A DNA stretch of 64,000 nucleotides from Natronoarchaeum rubrum (GTDB taxonomy: Archaea; Halobacteriota; Halobacteria; Halobacteriales; Natronoarchaeaceae). Location of the stretch: contig NZ_JANHDP010000003.1 in assembly GCF_024494695.1 (NCBI RefSeq), positions 186,001 through 250,000 on the forward strand, read 5' to 3'. A program made the position numbers and the translations under genes. Under the pieces are notes generated by a model. That model was not told where the DNA came from. It saw only the letters and a list, made by a program, of their open reading frames with translations, and searched no databases. Below are positions 28,438-36,634 of the stretch, piece by piece. How positions within the stretch are numbered: position 1 is the stretch's first letter; every line of letters begins with the position of its first letter.

Positions 28438-28578
28438 ATGACCATCACGCGGACGCCCCTCGTCGACCGACCGATCGTACGACGCCGCGGCGACGGCGTC
28501 GCGCCGGTGCGAACCGACGCCGCCGCGGGGCAGGCACAGGACGACGGACCGACGGCCGCGTGCGAGCGTCGGACATGA
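28438..28578 (+). CDS. Possible short ORF coupled to methyltransferase
   Basis: A 46-codon ORF begins MTITRTPLVDRPIVRRRG and ends CERRT. A TATA-like tttttgaatt (28405-28414) lies 28 bases before its ATG, so the ATG would be the first codon of the transcript. Its stop overlaps the methyltransferase ATG as ATGA, the pattern of translational coupling. Its composition is basic (many Arg), unlike most haloarchaeal proteins, and I do not recognise it. It may be a leader peptide or simply untranslated leader. Confidence 0.35.
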   Translation: MTITRTPLVDRPIVRRRGDGVAPVRTDAAAGQAQDDGPTAACERRT

Positions 28579-29195
28579 GTACGAAGCGGCAGCTCGCCCA
28601 GCAGCTGGCGGTCGTGGCGGGCTTCGAGAGCCCGAGCGCCGAACTCGAACAGTACCCCACGCCGCCGGAGCTGGCGGCCCACCTGATCCACGTCGCGGAC
28701 CTGCAGGGCGACGTCGAGGATCGGACGGTCGTCGACCTCGGGACGGGAACGGGGATGCTCGCGCTCGGCGCCGCGCTCCGGGGCCCGCACAGGGTCGTCG
28801 GCGTCGACGTCGACCGCGCCGCGCTGGGAACCGCCAGGGAGAACGAGCGGCGGGTCGGTACGGCCGCCGAGATCGGGTGGGTGCAAGCCGACGCCACCCG
28901 AGCGCCGCTGGCGGTCGAGGACGCAACCGTCGTGATGAACCCGCCCTTCGGCGCTCAGGATGGTAACGAACACGCCGACCGGGCGTTTCTGGAGACCGCC
29001 AGCGAGATTGCGGCGGTGTCGTATTCGATCCACAACGAGGACAGCGCCGAGTTCGTCGAGGCGTTCGCCGACGACAACGGGGGCGAGGTCACGCACGCGT
29101 TCCGCGCGGAGCTGGACATCGAGCGCCAGTTCGAGTTCCACGACGCCGACAGCGAGGCGCTCGACGCCGAGGTCTTCCGGATCGAGTGGTCCTGA
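28575..29195 (+). CDS. Predicted N6-adenine RNA methyltransferase (METTL5-like)
   Basis: A 206-residue class I methyltransferase: TVVDLGTGTGMLALGAALRG (SAM motif I), VVGVDVD (motif II) and VVMNPPFGAQ (motif IV, N-P-P-F). NPPF is the catalytic motif of N6-adenine methyltransferases, and the fit is best to COG2263 and METTL5, which methylates an adenine in small-subunit rRNA. The opening QLAQQLAVVAGFESPSAELEQYPTP is family-typical. Start at ATG 28575, which overlaps a short upstream ORF by four bases. It needs a Trm112-like partner in eukaryotes; none is seen in the window. Confidence 0.85.
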   Translation: MSTKRQLAQQLAVVAGFESPSAELEQYPTPPELAAHLIHVADLQGDVEDRTVVDLGTGTGMLALGAALRGPHRVVGVDVDRAALGTARENERRVGTAAEIGWVQADATRAPLAVEDATVVMNPPFGAQDGNEHADRAFLETASEIAAVSYSIHNEDSAEFVEAFADDNGGEVTHAFRAELDIERQFEFHDADSEALDAEVFRIEWS

Positions 29196-31046
29196 CTACC
29201 GGTACACTTCCTCGCGGGCTACGGCGACGCTGGTGCCGCCTCGCTCGGCCGTGACGACGAGTCGGCCGTCGCGACGCTCGGTCGAGAACGTCACCCCGCC
29301 CGCGTCCGCAACGGCGCCGGCGTCCGGAATCGCGACGCGACCGAGTGACCCGTTGTCGCGCTCGACCCGGAGGTAGAACTCCCCTTCCTCCGGGACGACC
29401 GACACCGAGCGGTTGTCGATCCGCGGTTCGGCCGTGTAGCTTTCTGACGCGAACGCGTGGCGCTTCGGACCGCTGGCGGAATCGAGCCACACCTGATAGG
29501 CCGTGTCGTTGCCCGCCGCGGTCCAGCCCTGGCGGGTGGCGACGACCCGCTCGCTCCAGCCGACGCCGCCGAGTCGGAAGCGTACCTCCCCGGTGTAGGC
29601 GAGTCGTTGGCTCGATGCCTGACGCAACCAGAGGTGCCGCTGCTCGCTGGTGACGATCACCCCGCTGGTCTTGACCGCGGTCGTCTCGCCGGCCGCCTCG
29701 ATCTCGATCACGGACACCATCTGATTGGTGACGTTCTCGGCGTACGTGACGGTGTAGTCCTCGACGTCGACGGCTTCGCCCTCGGGGACGGCGTCGTCGC
29801 CGACGGTGACGAGGTTTGGGACGATCCCCGGCCCGGCCAGCACCGCCAGACCGATCAGGACGGCAGTGATGGCGACGTGGCGGCGGGTGATCCCTCCGAA
29901 CGGCGACCGGTCGGAGCCAGCTACCCACACGACCATCGTGTATAGTATCTGTATCCCGACTGTTATCGCGACAGCCACGCTGACGCTGCCGACGAACGCC
30001 GGACCGACGCCCAGGTACACGACGAGCGACAGTCCGGTGATCAACGCGATCGATAGCGCCGTCTGCAAGGGCGAAAATGGATCGATCAGCGTTCGCTTTC
30101 GGGAAACCAGCGGCCGATCGGACGCCACGGCGGCGACGGTGACCAGCAGCGCGAGCAACAGCACGAGCGCGACGCCGACGCCGCGGTACAGGACGTACGT
30201 CCCGCCGCCGCGGAACCAGTAGACGGCCCAGAGCCCCTGTACGACGGCGAACACGAGCGCGGCGAGCCAGACGCGCGCGGCGCTCGGCCGCCCCTCGCGG
30301 CGGTACAGCACCGCCAGCCCGAGCACCAGCCCGAGAAAGAGCCCGAGCGCGTGGCCCTGGATCGCGATCCCGGCCCACGACGGCGGCGAGGGCGGGCTCG
30401 CCGAGACCGTCACCGACACGACCGGGTCGAGCAGCGCCGGGACGACCGTCGAGACGACGCTGGAGACCAGCAGTGCGACCACCGTCGCGACGGGGTAGTG
30501 GACCAGGGCGAACCCGGCGAACGCGAACACGACGCCCGAAAAGCCGATGACGGGGCCGAGCGCGAACAGACTGGTCAGCAGTCCGAGACCGAGCACCGCG
30601 GCCGGGAAGATCACGAACGCCCTGATCCAGGGGTTCGTGCGCCACGAGTCGAACGAGTTGCTGCCTCGCTCCTGGGGCAAGTGCCCCCACGCGTACTCGG
30701 CGATCGGCGCGAGCACGAGCGTCGCCCGGAGGTTACCCCGCAGATGGCCGGGGCCGGCGTGGGAAAAGCCCGATGCGAGCCATCCCGTCGGGTAGAGATA
30801 CGACCACGACCGGAACGGGATCGTCACGGGGTCGAACCAGTACCAGTACCCTCGCTGGAGGAACAGGTACACCGCGAGGACGAACGCCACGGAGACGAGC
30901 GTCCCCCAGGGGACGCCGAGCAGGAGGCGAGAGCGGAGGCGGCGCCCCCACGCCCCGCCGGGCCGGTCGACGCGAACGATCGCGATCGCCGACACCGCGA
31001 GCAGCGCGACGACGCCGCCGACCAGCGCGGCCCACAGCGGATTCAT
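29196..31046 (-). CDS. Rhomboid family intramembrane serine protease, long form
   Basis: A 616-residue membrane protein. Many helices run through residues 1-410. The rhomboid signs are HAGPGHLRGNLRATL (H-x5-G-N like region), VIGFSGVVFAFAG with the G-x-S-G catalytic Ser near residue 180, and IAIQGHALGLFLG with the catalytic His near 235. After further helices (down to about 410) comes an extracytoplasmic domain of about 200 residues rich in beta-type sequence. That is much longer than a minimal rhomboid of six helices. Start at ATG 31046 (MNPLWAALVGG). Substrates unknown. Confidence 0.82.
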   Translation of the reverse strand: MNPLWAALVGGVVALLAVSAIAIVRVDRPGGAWGRRLRSRLLLGVPWGTLVSVAFVLAVYLFLQRGYWYWFDPVTIPFRSWSYLYPTGWLASGFSHAGPGHLRGNLRATLVLAPIAEYAWGHLPQERGSNSFDSWRTNPWIRAFVIFPAAVLGLGLLTSLFALGPVIGFSGVVFAFAGFALVHYPVATVVALLVSSVVSTVVPALLDPVVSVTVSASPPSPPSWAGIAIQGHALGLFLGLVLGLAVLYRREGRPSAARVWLAALVFAVVQGLWAVYWFRGGGTYVLYRGVGVALVLLLALLVTVAAVASDRPLVSRKRTLIDPFSPLQTALSIALITGLSLVVYLGVGPAFVGSVSVAVAITVGIQILYTMVVWVAGSDRSPFGGITRRHVAITAVLIGLAVLAGPGIVPNLVTVGDDAVPEGEAVDVEDYTVTYAENVTNQMVSVIEIEAAGETTAVKTSGVIVTSEQRHLWLRQASSQRLAYTGEVRFRLGGVGWSERVVATRQGWTAAGNDTAYQVWLDSASGPKRHAFASESYTAEPRIDNRSVSVVPEEGEFYLRVERDNGSLGRVAIPDAGAVADAGGVTFSTERRDGRLVVTAERGGTSVAVAREEVYR

Positions 31047-31347
31047 ACCAGTCAAAGGGAGCGTGGTGTTGAAAGAAGTTGCGAGGACCGGAGCAGTACG
31101 AAGCGTTTGATCGTGAGATGCGCCTTCCGGTAGTGTCACGACCACCACGAAAGCCCCCGCCGGCTTCGGTCGAGGGGCTCCGTGCGCGTGCTCGCTTCGC
31201 TCGCGTGCTACGGTCGCCCGTCTTCCCGGAGCCGGCAGCCCCTTTCAGTCCCGCCCGTGTCGGCTGATCAGTCAGGCATCGCGGGTGGGACTTTCGCGGT
31301 GTTGGTCGCCGCTGTTCCGGTCCCGAGGTATTCGAGCAAGCCGTAAC
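31047..31347. other. Intergenic region with dispersed element copy A
   Basis: About 300 bases between the rhomboid gene start and the helicase stop. No gene is visible. Most of it (31141-31323, read on the minus strand) is a non-coding element with a diverged second copy at 38155-38304. See the repeat entry. Confidence 0.6.
31141..31323 (-). repeat. Dispersed non-coding element, copy A
   Basis: On the minus strand the element runs GGAACAGC near 31323, GGCGGGACTGAAAGGGGC (31239-31256), then CTCCGGGAAGACGGGCGAC, CGTAGCACGCGAGCGAAGC and GGGCTTTCGTGGTGGTC at 31141-31157. All blocks recur in the same order in copy B. Both copies lie in intergenic sequence, and no long ORF is shared between them. 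Confidence 0.65.
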
Positions 31348-33732
31348 TTACTGAGGATCGAGCAGCCGATCGACCAGATCCAGCGCCAGCCCCTTCGAGA
31401 GCGGGTCGTTGGCGTTCCCGCAGTGGGGCGACTGCACGCAGCTCGGACAGCCGTCGTCGCAGGGACACTCCGCGAGCAGCTCTCGCGTGCGGCCGAGCAT
31501 CTCCGGCAGGCGCTGGTACCCCTCGCGCGTCAGCCCGACCCCGCCGGGGTAGCCGTCGTAGACGAAGATCGTGCTCTCGCCGGTGTGGGGATGCCGGGGC
31601 GTCGACAGGCCCCCGATGTCGCGCCGGTCACACAGCACCTGCAGCGGGAACAGCGAGATGAGCGCGTGCTCGGCGGCGTGGATCGCGCCCTCGAACGTGT
31701 CCTCCAAATCCGTCGCAGTCGCCCGGAGATCGGCCTGCATCGAATCGGGCTGGGTGAAGTACAGCGCGCGCGTCCGGAGCGTCGTCTCCGGTAGGTTCAG
31801 CGTCTCGCGGGCGATCGGCTCGCCGCGCTTGGCGTCGCGGCGCTCGAAGCCGGTGATCTGCTTGCGCATCGTCACCTCCGCGAAGCGAACCGTCACGTCA
31901 TCCTGACGAGGCGAAGCCGAGTCAGGGCTCGTTGAGCTTTGCTCAACGGTGTCGCGGTCGGAAAGCCGTCGCTCGTCGATGTCGCGCTCAACGGTGATCT
32001 CCTTGTCGTGCAGGACGCGCGTATGGTAGTCCGTCCACGTCGGCGAGAGCTCCGCGAGATCCCGCTCCAGATCGAGTTCGGTCACCTCGTAGCGCTGGCC
32101 CTGGTGGTGGTAGATCGCGCCGGGATGGGCGTCCCGGAGCGCGTCGCCGAACGGCAGACTGGCGATGGCGTCGCCCGAGCGCGCGTCGAGGAGCTGGATC
32201 TCGCGATCGTCGATCGAGCGCAGGCTCATCTCGTGGTGCGGGCTGCCGTCGACGTCGGCCGTCCAGCGGACGCCCTCGTTGGTCGTCCGGCGCTCGAGGT
32301 CGCCGACGGACTCCAGCTCCGCGACGACGTCCGGAAACTGGGCGCCGAAGTGGCGCTCGTCGCCGGCCGAGAGCCAGTTCTCGCGCGCCGCTGCGAGGAC
32401 GTGCGGCGGGACGAGCTGGTCGTTCTCGGGGTTGGCGACGGCGTGCTCGGGATCGCCGGAAAACAGCTCCTCGGGCGTGCGCATCACGTACTGGTCGAGC
32501 TGGTCCTCGCCGGCGACCAGCGCGACGAGCGAGGGATCTGTTCCCCGTCCCGCGCGCCCGGCCTGCTGCCACGTCGCCATCTTCGTCCCGGGGTAGCCGT
32601 CCAGAATCACGGCGTCGAGCCCGCCGATGTCGACGCCGAGTTCGAGCGCGTTCGTGCTCCAGGCGCCCCGAATGTCGCCGTCGTGGAGCCCGGCCTCGAT
32701 CTCGTCGCGACGCTCGCGTCTGAGCGCTGCCTGATACGCGGTGACGCCTGCGGCCTCGTCCGAAAAGCCGCGGTCTCGCAGTTCCTCGGCGCTGTCGCTC
32801 GCGTAGCGCTCGGCGGTCTGGCGCGCCCGCGTGAATACGACCGTCTGGTAGCCCTTGCCGACGAGGTCGACGAACAGGCGTTTGGCCTCGACGTGGTTCG
32901 AGCGCCGATGACCGGAACCCTGATTCTCGCGTTCGTACTCCGGCGGGTTCCACAGCAGCCAGTGGGTCGGGCCGGACGCCGAAGCGTCCTCGTCGACGAC
33001 CGAAAACGAGTCGGCGGGCTGGCCGGTCACGTTCCCGGCGTGCTCGGCGGGGTTGGCGATCGTCGCCGAGCAACAGACGAACTGCGGATCCGAATCGAAC
33101 CGCTCGCACAGGCGCTGGAGTCGGCGCATCACGAGCGCGACCTGACTGCCGAACACGCCGCGGTACTCGTGAACTTCGTCGATCACCACGGTTTCGAGGC
33201 GCTGGAAGAACCAGTCCCACAGCCGGTGGCCGTGGGGCAGGATGCCGTAGTGGAGCATGTCGGGCGTCGTCAGCAGTACGGTGGGCTGCCGGTCGCGGAC
33301 GCTTTCCTTCTCGGATTTCGAGAGCCGACCGGTGTACCGGTCGACGGTGACGCCGCTGGCGAAGCCCAGGTCGTGAGCCAGATCCGACAGCGTCTCGGCC
33401 TGATCGTTGATCAGCGCGACCTGCGGGGCGATATACAGCGTCGTCGCCCGGCGGTCCAGCGCCCGCTCGAACGCCGGGACGGTGTACGCGAGGCTCTTGC
33501 CGCTCGCGGTCGGCGTCGCCAGCACGGCGTTGCGCCCGTCGCGGATCTTCTCGATCGCATCGGCCTGATGCGCGTACGCCGACTCGATACCCCGGTCGGC
33601 CAGCGCGTCCGCCAGCCGATCCTCGACGTCGAGAGCTGCGAGGTCGGCGTCACTTCCGGGGACGACGCGCCGGTCCGCGATCTGGCCCTCGTAGTACGGA
33701 CGCCCGCGCAGCCACTCGATCGTCTCGTCCAC
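31348..33732 (-). CDS. Hrq1/MrfA-type DEAD/DEAH helicase with DUF1998 end
   Basis: A 794-residue superfamily 2 helicase: Walker A TPTASGKSLA (near residue 72), DEVHEY (near 190), SATIAN and QQAGRAGRG. The C-terminus carries a four-Cys metal cluster in ECPCDDGCPSCVQSPHCGN. This is the layout of Hrq1 and of bacterial MrfA, 3'-5' DNA helicases acting on interstrand crosslinks. It differs from the Lhr gene in this window by the C-terminal part and by the DUF1998 Cys cluster. Start ATG 33732 keeps the family-typical MDETIEWLRGRPYYEGQIA. Divergent from the GRAM-like gene. Confidence 0.92.
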   Translation of the reverse strand: MDETIEWLRGRPYYEGQIADRRVVPGSDADLAALDVEDRLADALADRGIESAYAHQADAIEKIRDGRNAVLATPTASGKSLAYTVPAFERALDRRATTLYIAPQVALINDQAETLSDLAHDLGFASGVTVDRYTGRLSKSEKESVRDRQPTVLLTTPDMLHYGILPHGHRLWDWFFQRLETVVIDEVHEYRGVFGSQVALVMRRLQRLCERFDSDPQFVCCSATIANPAEHAGNVTGQPADSFSVVDEDASASGPTHWLLWNPPEYERENQGSGHRRSNHVEAKRLFVDLVGKGYQTVVFTRARQTAERYASDSAEELRDRGFSDEAAGVTAYQAALRRERRDEIEAGLHDGDIRGAWSTNALELGVDIGGLDAVILDGYPGTKMATWQQAGRAGRGTDPSLVALVAGEDQLDQYVMRTPEELFSGDPEHAVANPENDQLVPPHVLAAARENWLSAGDERHFGAQFPDVVAELESVGDLERRTTNEGVRWTADVDGSPHHEMSLRSIDDREIQLLDARSGDAIASLPFGDALRDAHPGAIYHHQGQRYEVTELDLERDLAELSPTWTDYHTRVLHDKEITVERDIDERRLSDRDTVEQSSTSPDSASPRQDDVTVRFAEVTMRKQITGFERRDAKRGEPIARETLNLPETTLRTRALYFTQPDSMQADLRATATDLEDTFEGAIHAAEHALISLFPLQVLCDRRDIGGLSTPRHPHTGESTIFVYDGYPGGVGLTREGYQRLPEMLGRTRELLAECPCDDGCPSCVQSPHCGNANDPLSKGLALDLVDRLLDPQ

Positions 33733-33831
33733 GGGCGCTCTTTCGACTCGGTAGTAGTAACGATGTCGACCGCAGGAGGCGTGAAGCCCATGACCGGCGC
33801 GCTCCGACGGGGATTCCTGCCGAGGAACGTC

Positions 33832-33842
33832 GATAAATTCAA
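33832..33842 (+). promoter_or_regulatory. TATA box of GRAM-like gene
   Basis: gataaattcaa lies 26-30 bases before ATG 33868 and supports that start over the GTG at 33859. Confidence 0.45.
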
Positions 33843-33867
33843 CTTGTAAGCGCCCGGTGTGGCGATC

Positions 33868-34302
33868 ATGTCGGCGCTCGACGTGTTCATGCGGCTACTG
33901 GGCGAGCCGTCTCGGGACGAGTTCGATCTCGACGACGACGAGGCGGTGCGATTCGAGGCGCGCGCGAACCACACCCAGAACCGGCGCCGGGCGGTCGGCG
34001 GGAAGCTGTTCGTAACCGACCGGCGCGTGGGGTTTCGCCCGCACTCGTTCGACGACACGCTCGGTGGCAAGCACGTCGACGCGCCGCTGGAGGCGATCGA
34101 GACCGTTACGACCGAACCAGCCCGCCGGTCGCTCGGGGCCATCCTCCGCAGTCCGCTCGAAGCGCTGTTCGGCGGCGGCCTGCGGGCGCGACTCCGCATC
34201 GAAACCGACGACGGAGACGCGGAACTGTTCTTCGTCGACGACATCGAGACTGCGATCGACGTGATCGAGGACGCCCGACGGCAGCGCACAGCGAGTCGCT
34301 GA
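33868..34302 (+). CDS. GRAM/PH-like domain protein
   Basis: A 144-residue protein with the pattern AVGGKLFVTDRRVGFRPHSFDD, which matches the GRAM domain core (a PH-like fold that turns a ligand or lipid surface into signalling), followed by APLEAIETVTTE and an acidic AELFFVDDIETAIDVIED. No membrane helix. Proteins of this size with a lone GRAM-like domain occur in haloarchaea without known role. Its stop is 9 bases from the convergent GNAT gene. Confidence 0.7.
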   Translation: MSALDVFMRLLGEPSRDEFDLDDDEAVRFEARANHTQNRRRAVGGKLFVTDRRVGFRPHSFDDTLGGKHVDAPLEAIETVTTEPARRSLGAILRSPLEALFGGGLRARLRIETDDGDAELFFVDDIETAIDVIEDARRQRTASR

Positions 34303-34311
34303 GCCGCGAGA

Positions 34312-34791
34312 CTATCGGCGCCGGACGAGATCGCTGAGCTTGCTCGCGAGGCCCGCGTCGTCGCCGAGTTTGAGGTAGTAGGCGTCGCCGCCGTCCTCGT
34401 AGTAGGCGTCGATGCGGCGCTTGATCTCGAAGCCCAGCGACTCGTAGAACTGCAGGGCGCTGTCGTTCGTCGCGCGGGCGTGGCAGGTCACCGAGTCGTG
34501 TTCCTCCGCCACGGTGGCGACGAGTCGCTTGCCGAACCCCTCGCCGCGATAGCCGGGCGCGACCGCGAGAAACAGGATGTAGCCGTCCCGGCGTACCGCC
34601 GCGAAACCCACGAGGTCGTCGCCGTCGACCAGCAGGTGGACCGTGGATCGTCGGTAGGCGTCGGCGAAGAAGCTGCGGCGCTGCTTGAGCACCCCGTCGG
34701 ACTGGCGAATGGTCTCCTTGAGGTCCCAGGCGTCCTCCAGGCGGTCGTCGCTGCCGGGGGCGACGACGCTCGTGTCGACGTTGACGCTCAC
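34312..34791 (-). CDS. GNAT-family N-acetyltransferase
   Basis: A 159-residue acetyltransferase with ILFLAVAPGYRGEGFGKRLV (acetyl-CoA loop Q/R-x-x-G-x-G/A) and CHARATNDSALQFYESLGFEIKRR, typical of RimI-like enzymes. The start is the GTG at 34791: a TATA-like gaatataatt (34815-34824) lies 28 bases upstream on the minus strand, so the transcript would be leaderless. Substrate not predictable. Confidence 0.8.
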   Translation of the reverse strand: MSVNVDTSVVAPGSDDRLEDAWDLKETIRQSDGVLKQRRSFFADAYRRSTVHLLVDGDDLVGFAAVRRDGYILFLAVAPGYRGEGFGKRLVATVAEEHDSVTCHARATNDSALQFYESLGFEIKRRIDAYYEDGGDAYYLKLGDDAGLASKLSDLVRRR

Positions 34792-34814
34792 TACCGGTAC
34801 GTATTCGGGACGCG

Positions 34815-34824
34815 AATATAATTC
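34815..34824 (-). promoter_or_regulatory. TATA box of GNAT gene
   Basis: Minus-strand AATTATATTC sits 28 bases from the GTG start codon at 34791 and decides that start. Confidence 0.5.
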
Positions 34825-34836
34825 CACCGGCAATCT

Positions 34837-34888
34837 CCCTCCGGTCGATTGCCGGGCGTTGCCTCGCTTCGCTCGGCAACACACCGGC
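34837..34888. repeat. Inverted-repeat region before archease
   Basis: Short arms GTTGCC (34857-34862) and GGCAAC (34875-34880) enclose a TCGCTTCGCTC loop, with further partial pairing outside (ccggtc and gattgccggg). Possibly a hairpin in the divergent GNAT/archease spacer. Confidence 0.35.
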
Positions 34889-34975
34889 AGACTCGCTGCG
34901 ATCCGCTGACTGACGATCCGGTGCGCCGCCGCCGAACCGACCGATTGACGGTCGCCACTCCCGTCCGTTAGCGCA

Positions 34976-35386
34976 GTGAGCTACGAGTTGCGCGATCACA
35001 CGGCCGACGTGGCCGTCGAGGCCGAGGGACCGACGTTCGACGCCGTCGCCGGGGCCGTCGCGGACGGGCTGGCCGCGGCGATGTGCGACGACGTCCCCGG
35101 AGAGGGCGAGCGCTTCGACGTGCGCGTCGACGCCGAAAGCCGGGAGGCGTTGCTCTTTGACTATCTCGACGAACTGATCTACCAGCGCGACGTGCGCGGC
35201 GTGCTGCCGGTCGACAACGAGGTCGAGATCGCCGAGCGAAGCGGCGAGTTCGAACTGCACGGATCGGCCCGCGGCGTCCCGCTGTCTGTGGTGTCGGCCC
35301 GCGAGATCAAGGCCGTCACCTACTCCGAGATGGAGATCGCGGAAACGGCGGACGGCTGGCGCGCGTACGTCGTCTTCGACGTCTGA
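34976..35386 (+). CDS. Archease, RtcB activation factor
   Basis: A 136-residue archease: YELRDHTADVAVEAEG, FDAVAGAVADGLAAAMCDD, LFDYLDELIYQRD and EIKAVTYSEMEIAE. Archease binds RtcB and helps load GMP so that tRNA splicing can go through multiple turnovers. RtcB itself lies 1.2 kb downstream on the same strand, with one membrane protein gene between. Start is a GTG at 34976; the conserved YELRDHTAD leaves no other choice. Confidence 0.93.
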   Translation: MSYELRDHTADVAVEAEGPTFDAVAGAVADGLAAAMCDDVPGEGERFDVRVDAESREALLFDYLDELIYQRDVRGVLPVDNEVEIAERSGEFELHGSARGVPLSVVSAREIKAVTYSEMEIAETADGWRAYVVFDV

Positions 35387-35427
35387 GTTTCGGCGCGGGG
35401 TCCGCGTTCGGGCGTCCCGAAGCGGAT

Positions 35428-35437
35428 CACGTTTTAC
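35428..35437 (+). promoter_or_regulatory. TATA-like element of DoxX-like gene
   Basis: cgttttactc lies about 27 bases before ATG 35460 and implies a leaderless transcript separate from archease. Confidence 0.4.
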
Positions 35438-35459
35438 TCTGGCTCCCCAAGTACCGGCC

Positions 35460-36545
35460 ATGAACCGTCATATGGCGGGGTACGCGGGAGCGATCGTTGC
35501 GGCGCTGTGGCTGCTCGTTCAGCCCGCGGCGGCCCACGTCAGGTACGTCTCCGACGAGCAAGAGGGACAGGCCGGGCTGGCGTTCGCCGTCGACGTGCTC
35601 TCCGAGCCGCTCAATCTGGCGCTGGTCGGCGGCGGCGCCGTCGCGACGCTGGCCGGCGCGGTCGCGTACCTGCGATTCCGCCCGGCCCGGACTGATCTGG
35701 CCGTGCTCCGCGAGACGCTGTCGGGGTATCGCGATCTGGTCCCGTGGATGCTCCGGCTCTCGCTGGGGCTTCCCCTCGTGGGCGCGGGCTTCGCGGGCTA
35801 CTTCTTCAGCCCCGAAGTGATGTGGTCGGTGCGCGTGTTCCAGGTCGCGGTCGGCTTCCTGCTCCTCTTCGGCCTCGCAACGCGGGCCGTGGCGGCGATC
35901 GGGTTACTCGCCTACCTCGTCGCGCTGCCGTTCGCCCCCGACCTGCTGCTCGCGTTCGAGTACATTCCGGGGTTCATCGCGATCGTGCTGGTCGGCAGCG
36001 GCCGGCCCAGCGCGGATCACATGCTCAAGCAGGTCGCCGGGACGCCGGGGACGATCTACGGGCGCTTCGACCCCGTCTACGGACTTGCGGACTGGTTCGA
36101 CGGAGTGATCGAGCCCTACGAGCGCTACGCGCCGACGGTGGTCCGGGCCGGTCTCGGGATCGCGTTCGCGTACCTCGGGATCGTCGAGAAGCTGCTCGCG
36201 CCCGGCACGGGACTGGCGGTCGTCGCGAAGTACGACCTCACGGCGGTCGTGCCCGTCGACGCCGGACTCTGGGTGCTCGGCGCGGGTCTGACCGAGCTCG
36301 CGCTCGGCGTCGCGCTGTTCCTCGGCGTGTTCACGCGCGGCGGCGCCGCCGTCGCATTTCTGATGTTCACGCTGACGCTGTTCGGACTGCCGGACGATCC
36401 GGTGCTTGCCCACGTCACCCTGTACGGCATGGTGTCGATGCTCCTTATCACGGGGAGCGGCCCGCTGGCGGTCGACAACTGGCTGCGCGAACCCACGGAG
36501 GACGCCGAGGCGTCCGGGCGCGCTGGCGTGCCCGGAGACGACTGA
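35460..36545 (+). CDS. DoxX-like membrane protein
   Basis: A 361-residue protein with an N-terminal signal or helix (residues 5-25, GAIVAALWLLVQPAAAH) followed by about eight further helices. There are two DoxX-like halves: FVRVFQVAVGFLLLFGLATR-type helices and TVVRAGLGIAFAYLGIVEKLLAPG with the typical acid in helix one. DoxX proteins are linked to respiratory or redox chemistry in the membrane, often without known electron donors. Stop at 36545, 89 bases before rtcB. An internal Met at residue 5 is an alternative start. Confidence 0.75.
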   Translation: MNRHMAGYAGAIVAALWLLVQPAAAHVRYVSDEQEGQAGLAFAVDVLSEPLNLALVGGGAVATLAGAVAYLRFRPARTDLAVLRETLSGYRDLVPWMLRLSLGLPLVGAGFAGYFFSPEVMWSVRVFQVAVGFLLLFGLATRAVAAIGLLAYLVALPFAPDLLLAFEYIPGFIAIVLVGSGRPSADHMLKQVAGTPGTIYGRFDPVYGLADWFDGVIEPYERYAPTVVRAGLGIAFAYLGIVEKLLAPGTGLAVVAKYDLTAVVPVDAGLWVLGAGLTELALGVALFLGVFTRGGAAVAFLMFTLTLFGLPDDPVLAHVTLYGMVSMLLITGSGPLAVDNWLREPTEDAEASGRAGVPGDD

Positions 36546-36634
36546 CGGCGTCTGTCCGTCCGTCACCGACCGACGACACGTCGGTGCGGCGACGACTCGA
36601 AACCTATTCCGGTGCTGCGAGGCGATATACGGGT

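Noticed and set aside
31141..31323. Copy A as a CRISPR or IS end
   Set aside because: No short regularly spaced repeats and no terminal inverted repeats or target duplication can be seen around it.
34857..34880. tRNA gene in the GNAT/archease spacer
   Set aside because: The hairpin there has no acceptor, D or T arms; no TTCRANNC sequence in the right place.
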